Source: a virus
Virus record (IMG/VR): IMGVR_UViG_3300010885_018102
Location: 1-24,717 of that record
Length of the DNA: 24,717 nt
Reading direction: 5' to 3' (one strand)
Part shown: positions 1-6,313 of the stretch, in pieces
Position numbering within the stretch: position 1 is the first letter of the stretch
How the letters are laid out: each line of letters opens with the position of its first letter
Notes under the pieces: model-generated
What the model saw: only the letters and a program-made list of their open reading frames with translations
Told to the model about the DNA's origin: nothing
Databases searched by the model: none
Made by a program: the position numbers and the translations under genes

Positions 1-118
1 ACAGCTGCAGGAGGCGGAATACGACGACCTCGACCGGGTGGCCGGTCTCGTCGATCAGCTCCTGCACCTCCGGTTTGGCCGGCAGGGCGAGGTCGTAGGC
101 GATCCATTCACCGGCCAT
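1..118 (-). CDS. Start of an unidentified phage protein, runs off the left edge
   Basis: Only the first 39 codons are in the window. The frame starts with ATG at 118, preceded by AAGGAG at a normal distance. The visible protein begins MAGEWIAYDLALPAKPEVQ and continues with a TGHPVEVVVFRLLQL segment, a helix rich in valine and leucine. From memory this resembles the N-terminus of conserved proteins in planctomycete-type prophages that sit near replication genes and may be replication-organising proteins; that match is not tested. It is the most downstream visible gene of the leftward early operon that also carries the recombinase and SSB-like genes. The function is unknown; the existence of the gene is well supported. 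Confidence 0.7.
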   Translation of the reverse strand, partial: MAGEWIAYDLALPAKPEVQELIDETGHPVEVVVFRLLQL

Positions 119-127
119 CCGTGCTCC

Positions 128-337
128 TTATTTTGGCAACAGCCGCTTGTTAAGCCGTTCGCAATAGTCTGCAGCTAGAAGCAAGTGAGCCGCCAAGAGC
201 CGACATTGATCCGGCGGCAAAACGCCGTGCTCAGTCGGGTGCAGCCGAACGCCGTAGTCTCGCTCGTTCCACACGTTAGTTACTTCGGCCCAGCAGTGCC
301 CTACGTCTAACACTTCGCCTCGGTAAGTCAGATACAT
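128..337 (-). CDS. Small hypothetical protein (69 aa)
   Basis: The ATG at 337 was chosen because GGAGGGG lies just upstream; the longer frame up to 481 reads through arginine-rich sequence that looks non-coding. The protein begins MYLTYRGEVLDVGHCWAEV, contains a tyrosine- and histidine-rich stretch (ERDYGVRLHPTEHG) and ends with an alpha-helical segment (CRLLAAHLLLAADYCERL). No known domain is recognised. It lies 10 bases upstream of the partial gene at the left edge and is probably cotranscribed with it. The coding call is fairly secure; no function can be assigned. Confidence 0.65.
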   Translation of the reverse strand: MYLTYRGEVLDVGHCWAEVTNVWNERDYGVRLHPTEHGVLPPDQCRLLAAHLLLAADYCERLNKRLLPK

Positions 338-401
338 TTGCCCCTCCACTCCGCCCCGCCGCGTCGAAGCGGCGCCGTGCCTATCACGAGGGCGGCGCGA
401 T

Positions 402-1253
402 TTACTTGTCTCGGTACGACCACGGGTCGCGCTCGTTGACCCGTGTAAGCATTGCGGTAGGTGCAGATAGCCACCGGTCAATGCACCAGAGCCCTTTCGC
501 CACTGACTTCTCTTGCGTCGCCCAGTCGCAAAAACCTCCAGAACGAACGTCCGCCATCACGTCGCTAAACAACTGCACGCAATCCTTCCTGCGGCCGTCT
601 TTTGCCCCACCGTCAAGGATGTAACGCTGAAAGAAGTCCATTACGGCTGGCCCGTGCTTATGTGCTGCCATCAGAAAACAGCAGACAACTGGGCCTATCA
701 TTCGCTTGCTAGCGCCAGCAATTCTGTCGAGCAGGACTATTTCTTCACGAAAAAACGCCACCTTTTCGTACACCGACAACGGTTTGTGTCGCGAATGCTC
801 TACGTAGAACGCGTGAGCCATGCTTACGGCATTACTGAACTTGGCCTTGCGAACGAAATCGCTAACTGGAGTGATTTCGTTTTCCCTCAACGCTCCGAAA
901 AGACGGTCATTCGATCGCTCGCCCTCTTCTTTGCTGTTAAAGTGCCCATATAACCGCTTTGCCTCTTCTATGGAGTCAACCACGTACACTCGAACATCAA
1001 TGGACTCCGGGGCGGTTTCAGGAGACTGCATCCACTTGAGGGCACGTGTGTGGCCCTCAAGCTTGCATCTGCCAGCCCCCCATTCCGCCATATGGACAAG
1101 CGTGTGGGCCGCTTCAAGAGTATTTAGGTGCCTTGCTTTCGCCGCCCTGCTCTCTGTGTCTCGTTGCCTCGGATTGTCTGGCACTGAAGCCCACTCTTCA
1201 GGCGTCATGGTTGTCATAAAGGTTTCGTGCTGTTGTGTTGCTGCTGTTGACAT
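402..1253 (-). CDS. ParB-like hypothetical protein (283 aa)
   Basis: The ATG at 1253 has AAAGGAG seven bases upstream. The N-terminal third has a VPDNPRQRDTESRAAKARHL segment followed by KLEGHTRALKWM (around residues 64-75), a GHTR-type motif like that in ParB N-terminal-domain proteins and in related phage proteins where a parameter list is followed by a DGHTR loop. Next comes VYVVDSIEEAKRLYGHFNSK, typical of these relatives. The C-terminal part is helical, without an obvious HTH. The role is unclear: DNA partition, a nuclease or a regulatory role are all possible. The codon use is distinctly less GC-rich than in the flanking genes (many A/T third positions), which suggests recent acquisition. 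The gene is certain; the family call is tentative. Confidence 0.75.
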   Translation of the reverse strand: MSTAATQQHETFMTTMTPEEWASVPDNPRQRDTESRAAKARHLNTLEAAHTLVHMAEWGAGRCKLEGHTRALKWMQSPETAPESIDVRVYVVDSIEEAKRLYGHFNSKEEGERSNDRLFGALRENEITPVSDFVRKAKFSNAVSMAHAFYVEHSRHKPLSVYEKVAFFREEIVLLDRIAGASKRMIGPVVCCFLMAAHKHGPAVMDFFQRYILDGGAKDGRRKDCVQLFSDVMADVRSGGFCDWATQEKSVAKGLWCIDRWLSAPTAMLTRVNERDPWSYRDK

Positions 1254-1303
1254 TCATCGGCTCCTTTACTTCGTCAGTTACATTTACCCGACCTCGCCGC
1301 ACG

Positions 1304-1609
1304 TCAACGCGACGCCGGCCCACACCGATACTCACATTCCCCACCGGCCACCTCGCGCCCCGTCTTTTCGATTAGCCCGGCACGCCGCAGCTCGGGCAGC
1401 CGGTTCGACACCGCGGCAACCGTGATGCCGGCCCGCCGTGCGATCTCCGTCTGCCCCGCAGGCCCGGCCGCCAAGGCCTCGACCACCAGGCGACGGTGAC
1501 CGGCCAGCGGCGCACGCTGGGCGGCCTTGTGCGACGTTGGCGGATCCGTCCGCCTGGCCGCAGCGAACAGCGGCAGCACGGCCTCGGGCTCGCGGTAGTA
1601 GTCGCTCAC
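1304..1609 (-). CDS. Winged-helix DNA-binding protein (101 aa)
   Basis: GTG at 1609 is the start: GGAGGTGG lies just before it and the codon overlaps the stop of the upstream gene by 4 bases (GTGA). The N-terminal half has RTDPPTSHKAAQRA, a motif common before helix-turn-helix domains in phage proteins. Residues about 40-85 form a winged-helix signature: GQTEIARRAGITVAAVSNRL followed by PELRRAGLIEKTGRE, that is recognition helix then wing, as in MarR/ArsR-like domains. The C-terminal CEYRCGPASR is short and contains two cysteines. It is probably a transcriptional regulator or a replication-linked DNA-binding protein of the early operon. The target is unknown. Confidence 0.75.
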   Translation of the reverse strand: MSDYYREPEAVLPLFAAARRTDPPTSHKAAQRAPLAGHRRLVVEALAAGPAGQTEIARRAGITVAAVSNRLPELRRAGLIEKTGREVAGGECEYRCGPASR

Positions 1610-1857
1610 GCCACCACCTCCGCAGCCTCTCGCAACTTGGTTGCCTGCTCGAGCAGCCTCCGGCCGATCTCCTCGATCTCGCCGGCCATGGCGGCCTCGG
1701 CATCGACGGCACGTGCGTGCCACTGCGGAGAGATTCGGTGCCTGGTTTCTCCGACGTCGACCCACTGGCCGCAGTCCGACACCGTGCCGGCGTACGTGCT
1801 GACGAACACGCCGTCTTTCTCCACACGATCCGCCCGCCATGCCTTGTAGACCGTCAT
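1606..1857 (-). CDS. Small hypothetical protein (83 aa)
   Basis: The ATG at 1857 is preceded by a near-perfect AGGAGGTGA site. The first half is beta-like (MTVYKAWRADRVEKDGVFVS, then a DCGQWVDVGETRHRISP segment); the second half is a long amphipathic helix (AMAGEIEEIGRRLLEQATKL) that could form a coiled coil or oligomerise. Its stop overlaps the GTG start of the winged-helix gene, so the two are probably translated together. No family is recognised. The strong ribosome site suggests it is well expressed. Confidence 0.7.
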   Translation of the reverse strand: MTVYKAWRADRVEKDGVFVSTYAGTVSDCGQWVDVGETRHRISPQWHARAVDAEAAMAGEIEEIGRRLLEQATKLREAAEVVA

Positions 1858-1907
1858 AACTCACCTCCTGTGTATTAGCCGGCGTGACGTGCCGGCGGAC
1901 GGTCGGA

Positions 1908-2018
1908 TCACCAGCCTGTGGATACCGGCTCCGACTGCACTGATACAAAGCCTCTGGAGTGCGATGGCTGACCATGCAGCTGATGACCGCAGCTGCTTCG
2001 ACCAGGTCTGGCCGTCAT
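1908..2018 (-). CDS. Doubtful 36-aa reading frame in a gap between genes
   Basis: The stretch 1858-2014 carries no convincing gene. The only candidate starts with ATG at 2018, overlapping the stop of the 73-aa gene by 4 bases (ATGA), with GGAG about ten bases upstream, and ends at 1908. Its codons do not show the GC-rich third positions of its neighbours, and the predicted peptide is low in hydrophobic residues. The gap also contains two GCCGGC hexamers seven bases apart just before the ribosome site of the 83-aa gene, which could form a short hairpin. The start/stop overlap favours a gene; the base composition argues against it. Confidence 0.2.
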   Translation of the reverse strand: MTARPGRSSCGHQLHGQPSHSRGFVSVQSEPVSTGW

Positions 2019-2236
2019 GCAATCGGTGCTCCGTCTGGTAGTGCCTTGCCCATGTACGAGAGCTGCACGACGCCGCCGTGCTGCACGAGTCGGTAGTGGT
2101 GCAGCTGCCCGCTCCACGGCATGTCGAGCCTGGCCGGGTACTGCTCGCCACGCCGCGGCGTGTACGGCATCCCGTCCCACGGGCCGCCGTAAAACTGGAT
2201 GGTGCGGTCGTCGTCAAAAGGGGATGTCGTCGGCAT
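2015..2236 (-). CDS. Small hypothetical protein (73 aa)
   Basis: The frame from ATG 2236 overlaps the end of the SSB-like gene by 23 bases. It begins MPTTSPFDDDRTIQFYGGPW; the IQFYGGPWDGMPY stretch followed by a GGVVQLSYMGKAL strand resembles small beta-rich phage proteins of unknown function. GGAG lies only two bases before the ATG, so the exact start is uncertain, but no other in-frame ATG or GTG lies nearby. It belongs to the leftward early operon. Confidence 0.55.
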   Translation of the reverse strand: MPTTSPFDDDRTIQFYGGPWDGMPYTPRRGEQYPARLDMPWSGQLHHYRLVQHGGVVQLSYMGKALPDGAPIA

Positions 2237-2732
2237 CGCTCCGCTCCGTGAACTCGGCGTGCGCCTTGGCGGCCGGCGTCCGGGCCGGCGCCCGCTTCGG
2301 CTTCGCCTCGGCCGGCGGCAGCGCCTTCTGCGGGGACGCGTGCCACCTGGTGATCCGCTGGTACTCGGTACCCGTGGCCTGCGCCACCTTGTTCTCGATG
2401 TCCACGGTGGCAACTCGCCCGACCAGCGACTGCTCGTCCCAGTCCTCGCCACGCTTTGGTGGCGACACGCCAGCCGACCGGCAGACCGCCTCGAGCAGGC
2501 CACGCCACCGCAGGTTCACGATGGCCTCGACCGGGTAGTACCCAGCCTTGCTCCACGTGACGACGAGCGACGTACCAGTCGGGTTGTCGTCAGCGACCCT
2601 AAACTTCAGGTCCTTGATCTCGGCCTTGACGATGTCGCCCGTGTGCCGACCCGTCGGCACCTTCTGCGTGTGCCCGTGGTCCACGGCGGCTCGCGGCTCC
2701 TCGTCCCAGTTCCACCACTGATCGAAATTCAT
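2214..2732 (-). CDS. SSB-like protein with acidic DDIPF tail (172 aa)
   Basis: The ATG at 2732 overlaps the preceding stop (ATGA) and has CCGGAG upstream. The first two thirds are beta-rich: VKAEIKDLKFRVADD, SLVVTWSKAGYYPVEAIVNL, and a later VATVDIENKVAQATGTEYQR segment. A proline/alanine/lysine-rich linker (about residues 130-160) follows, and the protein ends DADDIPF. This layout, an OB-like core, a disordered linker and a DDIPF tip, is the plan of bacterial single-stranded DNA-binding proteins, whose tail docks partner enzymes. Phage Sak4-type ATPases are often encoded next to such an SSB, as here. The core does not look like classical E. coli SSB, so it could be an SSB analogue of the DUF669 kind. 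The role in recombination or replication is inferred. Confidence 0.65.
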   Translation of the reverse strand: MNFDQWWNWDEEPRAAVDHGHTQKVPTGRHTGDIVKAEIKDLKFRVADDNPTGTSLVVTWSKAGYYPVEAIVNLRWRGLLEAVCRSAGVSPPKRGEDWDEQSLVGRVATVDIENKVAQATGTEYQRITRWHASPQKALPPAEAKPKRAPARTPAAKAHAEFTERSDADDIPF

Positions 2733-2926
2733 GACTTGATCTCCGGTTCGTGTGCCTGGCCCACCCTCACGCGCAGCGGCTCCAGCAGCTCGCGCACCTG
2801 ATCCACAGCCTTCGTGCCCGAGATGCGGCGGACGTGCCACCGACGCACCACCTCGGCTACCTGCTGCATCAGCTCCTCCGACTCGGCCCGCTTGGCGGTC
2901 CACGGCGGCACGTCATGCCACGCCAT
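2729..2926 (-). CDS. Small hypothetical protein (65 aa) between recombinase and SSB-like genes
   Basis: The ATG at 2926 has an excellent AGGAGGTGACC site and overlaps the end of the ATPase gene by 14 bases; its own stop overlaps the start of the SSB-like gene. The sequence begins MAWHDVPPWTAKRAESEELM and is predicted to be mostly helical, with basic residues (VVRRWHVRRISGTK) followed by a leucine-rich helix. It has no recognised domain. The position between a Sak4-like ATPase and an SSB-like protein suggests an accessory role in DNA recombination; that is inference from context only. Confidence 0.7.
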   Translation of the reverse strand: MAWHDVPPWTAKRAESEELMQQVAEVVRRWHVRRISGTKAVDQVRELLEPLRVRVGQAHEPEIKS

Positions 2927-3839
2927 CGGTCACCTCCTGCGGCTCGATCGCGTCGTGCCGCTCCTTGACCAGTACTGCCAACGCCTCGCCCTGCTCGGCC
3001 GTCAGCTGGCCGTCTGACAGCAGTGCGTCGATGCGGAGGTCGATCTTGCCGAGCGTCCGCACGCTCTTGGCCTCGGCGATGTACCGCACCACCTGGTCGT
3101 ACAGCTCGGTGTCGATCCGCTTGGCTCCCGTGCCGGTGAACAGCGGGGCCAGAGCCTCGATGGTCATGGGCAGCTCTTCGCCCAGCCCGTACCGGTTCTT
3201 GGCGTCGTAGGCCGCCGCACGCTCGGCGTAGACGACGCGGTCTTTGCCACCAATCGCCTTCCGCTTCCCGTCGCTGCCCTCGATCAGCCGCATGCGGTAG
3301 TTGGCGAAGAGCAGCGCGTCCGCCCATTCCTTGACGATGGGCGACACCTGCTTGGACAGCCGCAGCTCGTAGCGGTCGTAGCCGTCGGTCTGGTCGGGCG
3401 GCGACGTCCTCTGCACCTTGGCGTGGGCCACGAGCAGCACGTGCAGACCGGCACGGTGCAGGTTGTCCAGGCCCTCGACGAACCGCCCCATATGCTCGGC
3501 CACCACCGTGTAGCCCTTGCCGAAGCCGTAGTCCTCGATCGACTTCTTGCCGTCCTGCTTGCAGACGAACTCGACGAGCGCCCGCTCGGCCCAGTCGATC
3601 GAGTCGATGACGATCGTCTGGTAGCCGTGCTTCTCGACGGCCAGCTCGGCCACCGCGCCCCGCAGGCTCGGCCAGTCCTGGCACGCGACACGGTCGACCT
3701 CGAGCTGCTTGGTGCCGTCCTCGGTGTCGAGAAACAGCGGCGTCGGAAACTGCGCCGCCAGCGTCGTCTTACCGATGCCCTCGACGCCGTACAGCACGCA
3801 CCGCACGGGTGCAGCCTGCTTGCCTTTCACGATCTTCAC
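2913..3839 (-). CDS. Sak4-like RecA-fold ATPase / single-strand annealing recombinase (308 aa)
   Basis: GTG 3839 is the start: AGGAGG lies seven bases upstream, and it overlaps the csrA stop. A Walker A motif GVEGIGKT is at residues 18-25, a Walker B strand TIVIDSID at about 75-82, and a HVLLVAHAKVQR segment matches the sensor histidine region. This is the AAA_24/Sak4 arrangement, a RecA-core NTPase that in phages promotes single-strand annealing with SSB. The length of about 300 aa suits the family, and the C-terminus (ELYDQVVRYIAEAKSV onwards) is helical. The SSB-like gene lies two genes downstream, supporting the call. An alternative is a general phage NTP-binding protein; annealing activity is not visible from the sequence itself. 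Confidence 0.8.
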   Translation of the reverse strand: MKIVKGKQAAPVRCVLYGVEGIGKTTLAAQFPTPLFLDTEDGTKQLEVDRVACQDWPSLRGAVAELAVEKHGYQTIVIDSIDWAERALVEFVCKQDGKKSIEDYGFGKGYTVVAEHMGRFVEGLDNLHRAGLHVLLVAHAKVQRTSPPDQTDGYDRYELRLSKQVSPIVKEWADALLFANYRMRLIEGSDGKRKAIGGKDRVVYAERAAAYDAKNRYGLGEELPMTIEALAPLFTGTGAKRIDTELYDQVVRYIAEAKSVRTLGKIDLRIDALLSDGQLTAEQGEALAVLVKERHDAIEPQEVTDGVA

Positions 3840-4045
3840 TTCACGTCCTCCTGTTGAGTTGGTTCGTCCTCGTCCCACTGATCCATCGCGATCCTGTCGA
3901 ACACCTCGCCGCGGAAGATGTCGACACGCTGTGGCGCGCGAAACGCCAGGCGGACGACGTTGCCGCGGATCTCCTGCACCACGATTTCCATCCGTGCATG
4001 CGGCACGACGACACGCTCGCCCTCCGCTCGCGTGAGCACTAGCAC
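3836..4045 (-). CDS. csrA: CsrA-family RNA-binding regulator (69 aa)
   Basis: GTG 4045 starts the frame, with AAGGAGGGCTAC directly upstream. The protein begins MLVLTRAEGERVVV, the signature first strand of CsrA, followed by IVVQEIRGNVVRLAFRAP and VDIFRGEVFDRI. Residues needed to bind GGA motifs in RNA hairpins, L4, R6 and the conserved arginine at position 45 (R44 in E. coli), are present. The usual lysine at position 7 and glycine-aspartate loop are changed (RAEGE, VPHAR). After position 53 there is an acidic tail DQWDEDEPTQQ. The dimeric protein blocks ribosome sites or changes mRNA stability. Here it is coupled to the recombinase gene, whose own AGGAGG site could be a target. Confidence 0.9.
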   Translation of the reverse strand: MLVLTRAEGERVVVPHARMEIVVQEIRGNVVRLAFRAPQRVDIFRGEVFDRIAMDQWDEDEPTQQEDVK

Positions 4046-4110
4046 GTAGCCCTCCTTAGCGCGGCCGGCCGCACTCCGTCACGACCGACCGCAAACAAAA
4101 CCATCCGTGA

Positions 4111-4464
4111 TCAGGCCAGCGATCCGTCGCCGACCTCGCGTCCTTGCGTATCGCCATCGACGAAGAGGCTCTCGCCACGCTCGGCGCGGCGACACATCTC
4201 CTCGACCTTGTCTTGCGTGCCCGGCGCCGCCGTCGTCGGCTCGGCCGCGTCCATGGTCGCGCCGATCTCGTCGCGCACCTCGATCAGCTCGTCGATCGTC
4301 ACGGTGAGCGCGTCGTAGAGCAGCGTGCGGTCGCCGCGAGCCGCGCGGGCCTGGTACGTCTCGCCAGCGTTCGACTGGCCACCGGCCTTCGATGGATCGC
4401 CGTACAGCCGCACAATGGCGCACAGATGCGCGTGGCAGCGAGCGACGCGGTGCAGCCACCTCAC
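4111..4464 (-). CDS. Hypothetical protein (about 117 aa), start uncertain
   Basis: The convincing part is the C-terminal two thirds: RLYGDPSKAGGQSNAGETYQ, then a helical LLYDALTVTIDELIEVRDEI segment, then an acidic helix with EEMCRRAERGE. The GTG at 4464 overlaps the stop of the HTH gene in GTGA fashion and is the best start by context, but no clear Shine-Dalgarno site precedes it. Translation may rely on coupling to the upstream gene. No domain is recognised. It lies between the HTH gene and csrA in the leftward early operon, with a 65-base gap before csrA. Confidence 0.5.
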   Translation of the reverse strand: MRWLHRVARCHAHLCAIVRLYGDPSKAGGQSNAGETYQARAARGDRTLLYDALTVTIDELIEVRDEIGATMDAAEPTTAAPGTQDKVEEMCRRAERGESLFVDGDTQGREVGDGSLA

Positions 4465-4766
4465 CAGAAGCTGGCAAGCCCGAGATCGGATGCGCGTACG
4501 ACGGTTACGTTCGCTCGCCGCAGCCCGGCTCTCCTGCGTCGCTCCTGCTCGGACCAGCGCGACTGCACTTCCAACGACCGCTGGCGTATGGTCGCCTCGT
4601 CCGGGTCCTTGGGGCCGGGACGTGGGTCCGTCCAGCCGAGCTCCCGTAGCCGGCGCGAGATCGACGAGGTAGTCGACGCCGTAATTTCGGCGATGCGCTC
4701 CAAGGGCATATCCGCCGCCCACTCGAGGAGCTGCGTATCCGTGACGAGCGCGAATGCTCGGGGCAT
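4461..4766 (-). CDS. Helix-turn-helix protein, probable early regulator (101 aa)
   Basis: The ATG at 4766 has CCGGAG seven bases upstream. Residues about 8-40 read TDTQLLEWAADMPLERIAEI then TASTTSSISRRLRELGW, an HTH with a serine-rich recognition helix similar to sigma-region-4 or resolvase-type helices. A basic C-terminal half (VQSRWSEQERRRRAGLRRAN) suggests nucleic-acid contact. Third codon positions are strongly G/C, unlike the competing frame starting at 4785. It is the first gene after the probable promoter and may play the part of a Cro-like or activator protein; this is inferred from position. Alternatively it could be a small terminase-like HTH protein. Confidence 0.65.
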   Translation of the reverse strand: MPRAFALVTDTQLLEWAADMPLERIAEITASTTSSISRRLRELGWTDPRPGPKDPDEATIRQRSLEVQSRWSEQERRRRAGLRRANVTVVRASDLGLASFW

Positions 4767-4829
4767 CGGCGACTCCGGGCGGCATGGCGTATCCCTCCGC
4801 CGCACGCCGTCGTGACGTGACGGGGGCGG

Positions 4830-4859
4830 ATGCTACGGGGACGCAATAACTGCCGTCAA
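4830..4859 (-). promoter_or_regulatory. Possible sigma-70-type promoter for the leftward early operon
   Basis: On the minus strand TTGACG (4859-4854) is followed after 18 bases by TAGCAT (4835-4830), a fair match to -35 and -10 hexamers. It lies after the repressor's putative terminator and about 60 bases before the first early gene. This would put transcription start near 4823. The spacer is one base longer than ideal and only the -35 matches well. Confidence 0.35.
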
Positions 4860-4889
4860 GAGGAGTTTGTACGTCGCCGTAAAAGCCGG

Positions 4890-4914
4890 AAAACCACGTA
4901 AAACGACTACGTGG
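4890..4914 (-). terminator. Putative intrinsic terminator after the repressor gene
   Basis: On the minus strand CCACGTA (4914-4908) and TACGTGG (4900-4894) form a perfect 7-bp stem with a 7-base loop, followed by four T (4893-4890). The stop codon of the repressor lies inside the hairpin. It could stop repressor transcripts before the early operon. The short stem and short T run make it weak; the same inverted repeat could instead be an operator. Confidence 0.45.
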
Positions 4915-5158
4915 TCAGCTGCTCGACCTTGATGTCGAGGGTGCTAGCCAGTGCTAGCACGGTCCCGATCTTGGGACTCTTGATTCGACCAGTAAGGATG
5001 CGGTTCAGCGTCGGCACCGTGATGCCGGCCCGGTCAGCTACCTGGTCGATGTGCAGCCCTCGCTTGGCTGCCCACTGCTCGATCCGCTGACCGATCAGGC
5101 ACCGCTTAAGGACACGTGGCCGGCCGCCTGCGTGACGTTTGTGGCTTGCGGTCGCCAT
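4907..5158 (-). CDS. XRE-type helix-turn-helix repressor (83 aa)
   Basis: The ATG at 5158 has GGGAGGAG seven bases upstream; the longer open frame to 5392 has no comparable site. A basic N-terminal tail with an AT-hook-like AGGRPR motif (residues 10-15) precedes a classic lambda-repressor-like domain: GQRIEQWAAKRGLHIDQVAD, RAGITVPTLNRILTGRI and a final LALASTLDIKVEQL helix. This is the DNA-binding half of a C1/Cro-type protein without a peptidase or dimerisation domain. It is transcribed away from the integrase and in the same direction as the early genes. It is probably the lysogeny regulator, but its operators are not known. Confidence 0.75.
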   Translation of the reverse strand: MATASHKRHAGGRPRVLKRCLIGQRIEQWAAKRGLHIDQVADRAGITVPTLNRILTGRIKSPKIGTVLALASTLDIKVEQLTT

Positions 5159-5397
5159 TCCGCGGCTCCTCCCTGAGCGCTTTGCCTTTTCGGGCGTAGA
5201 TCCCGATGGTTCCAGTGGGCCTACCGGGGACAGGGTTGCGATCCCGTCGGGATTGCAACGTTTGAAAGTGGCGGGGACAGGATGAAACCCCGCAAAACCG
5301 GCCGACCCGCACAGCCCGCACGACCGGACTCCCTTCGACGGACGGAGCGCACCCGCACGGACGCGTGACCTATCCCTGAGTAGGAGGATCACGCACC
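5159..5397. promoter_or_regulatory. Divergent control region between repressor and integrase
   Basis: This 239-base non-coding stretch must hold the leftward repressor promoter and the rightward integrase promoter, but no strong -35/-10 pair is evident. It contains a 25-bp imperfect inverted repeat (5235-5259), a second inverted repeat GCGGGG/CCCCGC (5271-5276 and 5288-5293) and two copies of CGGGGACAGG 47 bases apart (5226-5235 and 5273-5282). Clustered repeats next to an integrase fit an attachment or arm-site region or operators. AGGAGG at about 5381 serves the integrase. Confidence 0.4.
5235..5259. repeat. 25-bp inverted repeat upstream of integrase
   Basis: GTTGCGATCCC and GGGATTGCAAC are mirror arms of 11 bases with one mismatch and a 3-base centre. 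The left arm GTTGCGATCCC recurs exactly at 6329-6339, just past the integrase, so the integrase gene is bracketed by this 11-mer. Possible roles are an integrase or repressor binding site or part of attP. Confidence 0.45.
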
Positions 5398-6300
5398 ATG
5401 ACTCTCGACGCGTTTCTCGACACCGTGTACGTGCCGCTGCGACTGCGCGGTAGGTCGCGCGAAAGTGTCCGCCTGCTGCGGCACGCCATCACGCAGTTTT
5501 CCAAGTGGCTCGGACGAGCCGCGCTCCTCGAAGACCTCGAGGACCTGACCGTCAGCCAGTTCCTCGCAGTGCGCGGCCAGCGGCTTTCGCCCAACAGCGT
5601 GGCCCGCGAGCGGTCAGGGCTCTTGGCCCTGTGGAACCTCGCCCAAGGCCGCGGCCTCGTGAAGCTCCGCCCGTCGGTCTCCCCCGAGCTGGTGCCGCAG
5701 TCGACTCCGCGAGCGTTTACGACGGACGAGCTGGCCCGGCTCGCCGACGCCGGCCGGCAGGCGAGCGGCTGGGTCGGGCCGGTGCCTGCGTCAGTGTTTT
5801 TCCCAGCGCTGATCGCCGTGGCACTGGAGACCGGCGAGCGGATCAACGCGATCCTGTCGACGCCCCGCATGTGCTGGCGTCGGCCGACGCTCACCGTGCC
5901 GGCCTACGTCCGTAAGGGCGGACGCCAGGAGCGTGTTTACGAGCTGTCGCCCGAGGCCTCGGACCTGGTCGACCGCGTAGCGGCCCATACGGGGCCGACC
6001 GTGTTCTGGTGGGTTTCGTCTGGAACAGCGCTTCGCAAACGCTGGAAGACCATCACGAGGCGCGCCGGCCTCGGGGACGGCCGCGAGGTCCAATTTCATG
6101 CCCTGAGACGCTCAACCGCCTCACATCTGGCGGCCGCTGGACTCGATGCGACGGCATTCCTCGGACATTCGTCCGATCGTATCACTCGGCGTAGCTACCT
6201 AGATCCTCGCGTGGTCGACGCTCATCGCCCCAAGGCGTGGCAGGCCATGCCGCGAATCTTTAAGCCCGATGACCACGAGCCGCCGGCTCGCACCGCGTGA
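5398..6300 (+). CDS. int: Tyrosine recombinase, phage integrase (300 aa)
   Basis: The protein catalyses site-specific recombination between phage and host attachment sites. An N-terminal SAM-like DNA-binding domain (about residues 1-95, with SVRLLRHAITQFSKWLG and RLSPNSVARERSGLLALW) precedes the catalytic domain. Catalytic residues are in place: R148 in ETGERINA, K173 in VRKGGRQ, H234 and R237 in HALRRST, H257 in FLGHSS and the nucleophile Y267 in RRSYLDPR. The length is normal for a small integrase. ATG 5398 is preceded by AGGAGG about ten bases away. It is the first gene of the only rightward block and is followed by an excisionase-like gene. The attachment site itself is not identified. 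Confidence 0.92.
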   Translation: MTLDAFLDTVYVPLRLRGRSRESVRLLRHAITQFSKWLGRAALLEDLEDLTVSQFLAVRGQRLSPNSVARERSGLLALWNLAQGRGLVKLRPSVSPELVPQSTPRAFTTDELARLADAGRQASGWVGPVPASVFFPALIAVALETGERINAILSTPRMCWRRPTLTVPAYVRKGGRQERVYELSPEASDLVDRVAAHTGPTVFWWVSSGTALRKRWKTITRRAGLGDGREVQFHALRRSTASHLAAAGLDATAFLGHSSDRITRRSYLDPRVVDAHRPKAWQAMPRIFKPDDHEPPARTA

Positions 6301-6313
6301 GCCAGTAGCGTCC

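Noticed and set aside
1861-2556. 231-aa leftward open frame
   Set aside because: Lies across the SSB-like and 73-aa genes in another frame; composition is Arg/Ser/Thr-rich and no start signal is present.
4111-4785. Longer 224-aa version of the unknown early gene, starting at ATG 4785 with GGAGG upstream
   Set aside because: Its first half overlaps the HTH gene, which has the GC-rich third positions and a domain; only the part after 4464 looks coding. The GGAGG before 4785 remains unexplained.
5220-5300. tRNA-like T-arm near GGTTGCGATCCC
   Set aside because: The loop does not fit TTCRA, and no acceptor, anticodon or D arm can be formed around it.
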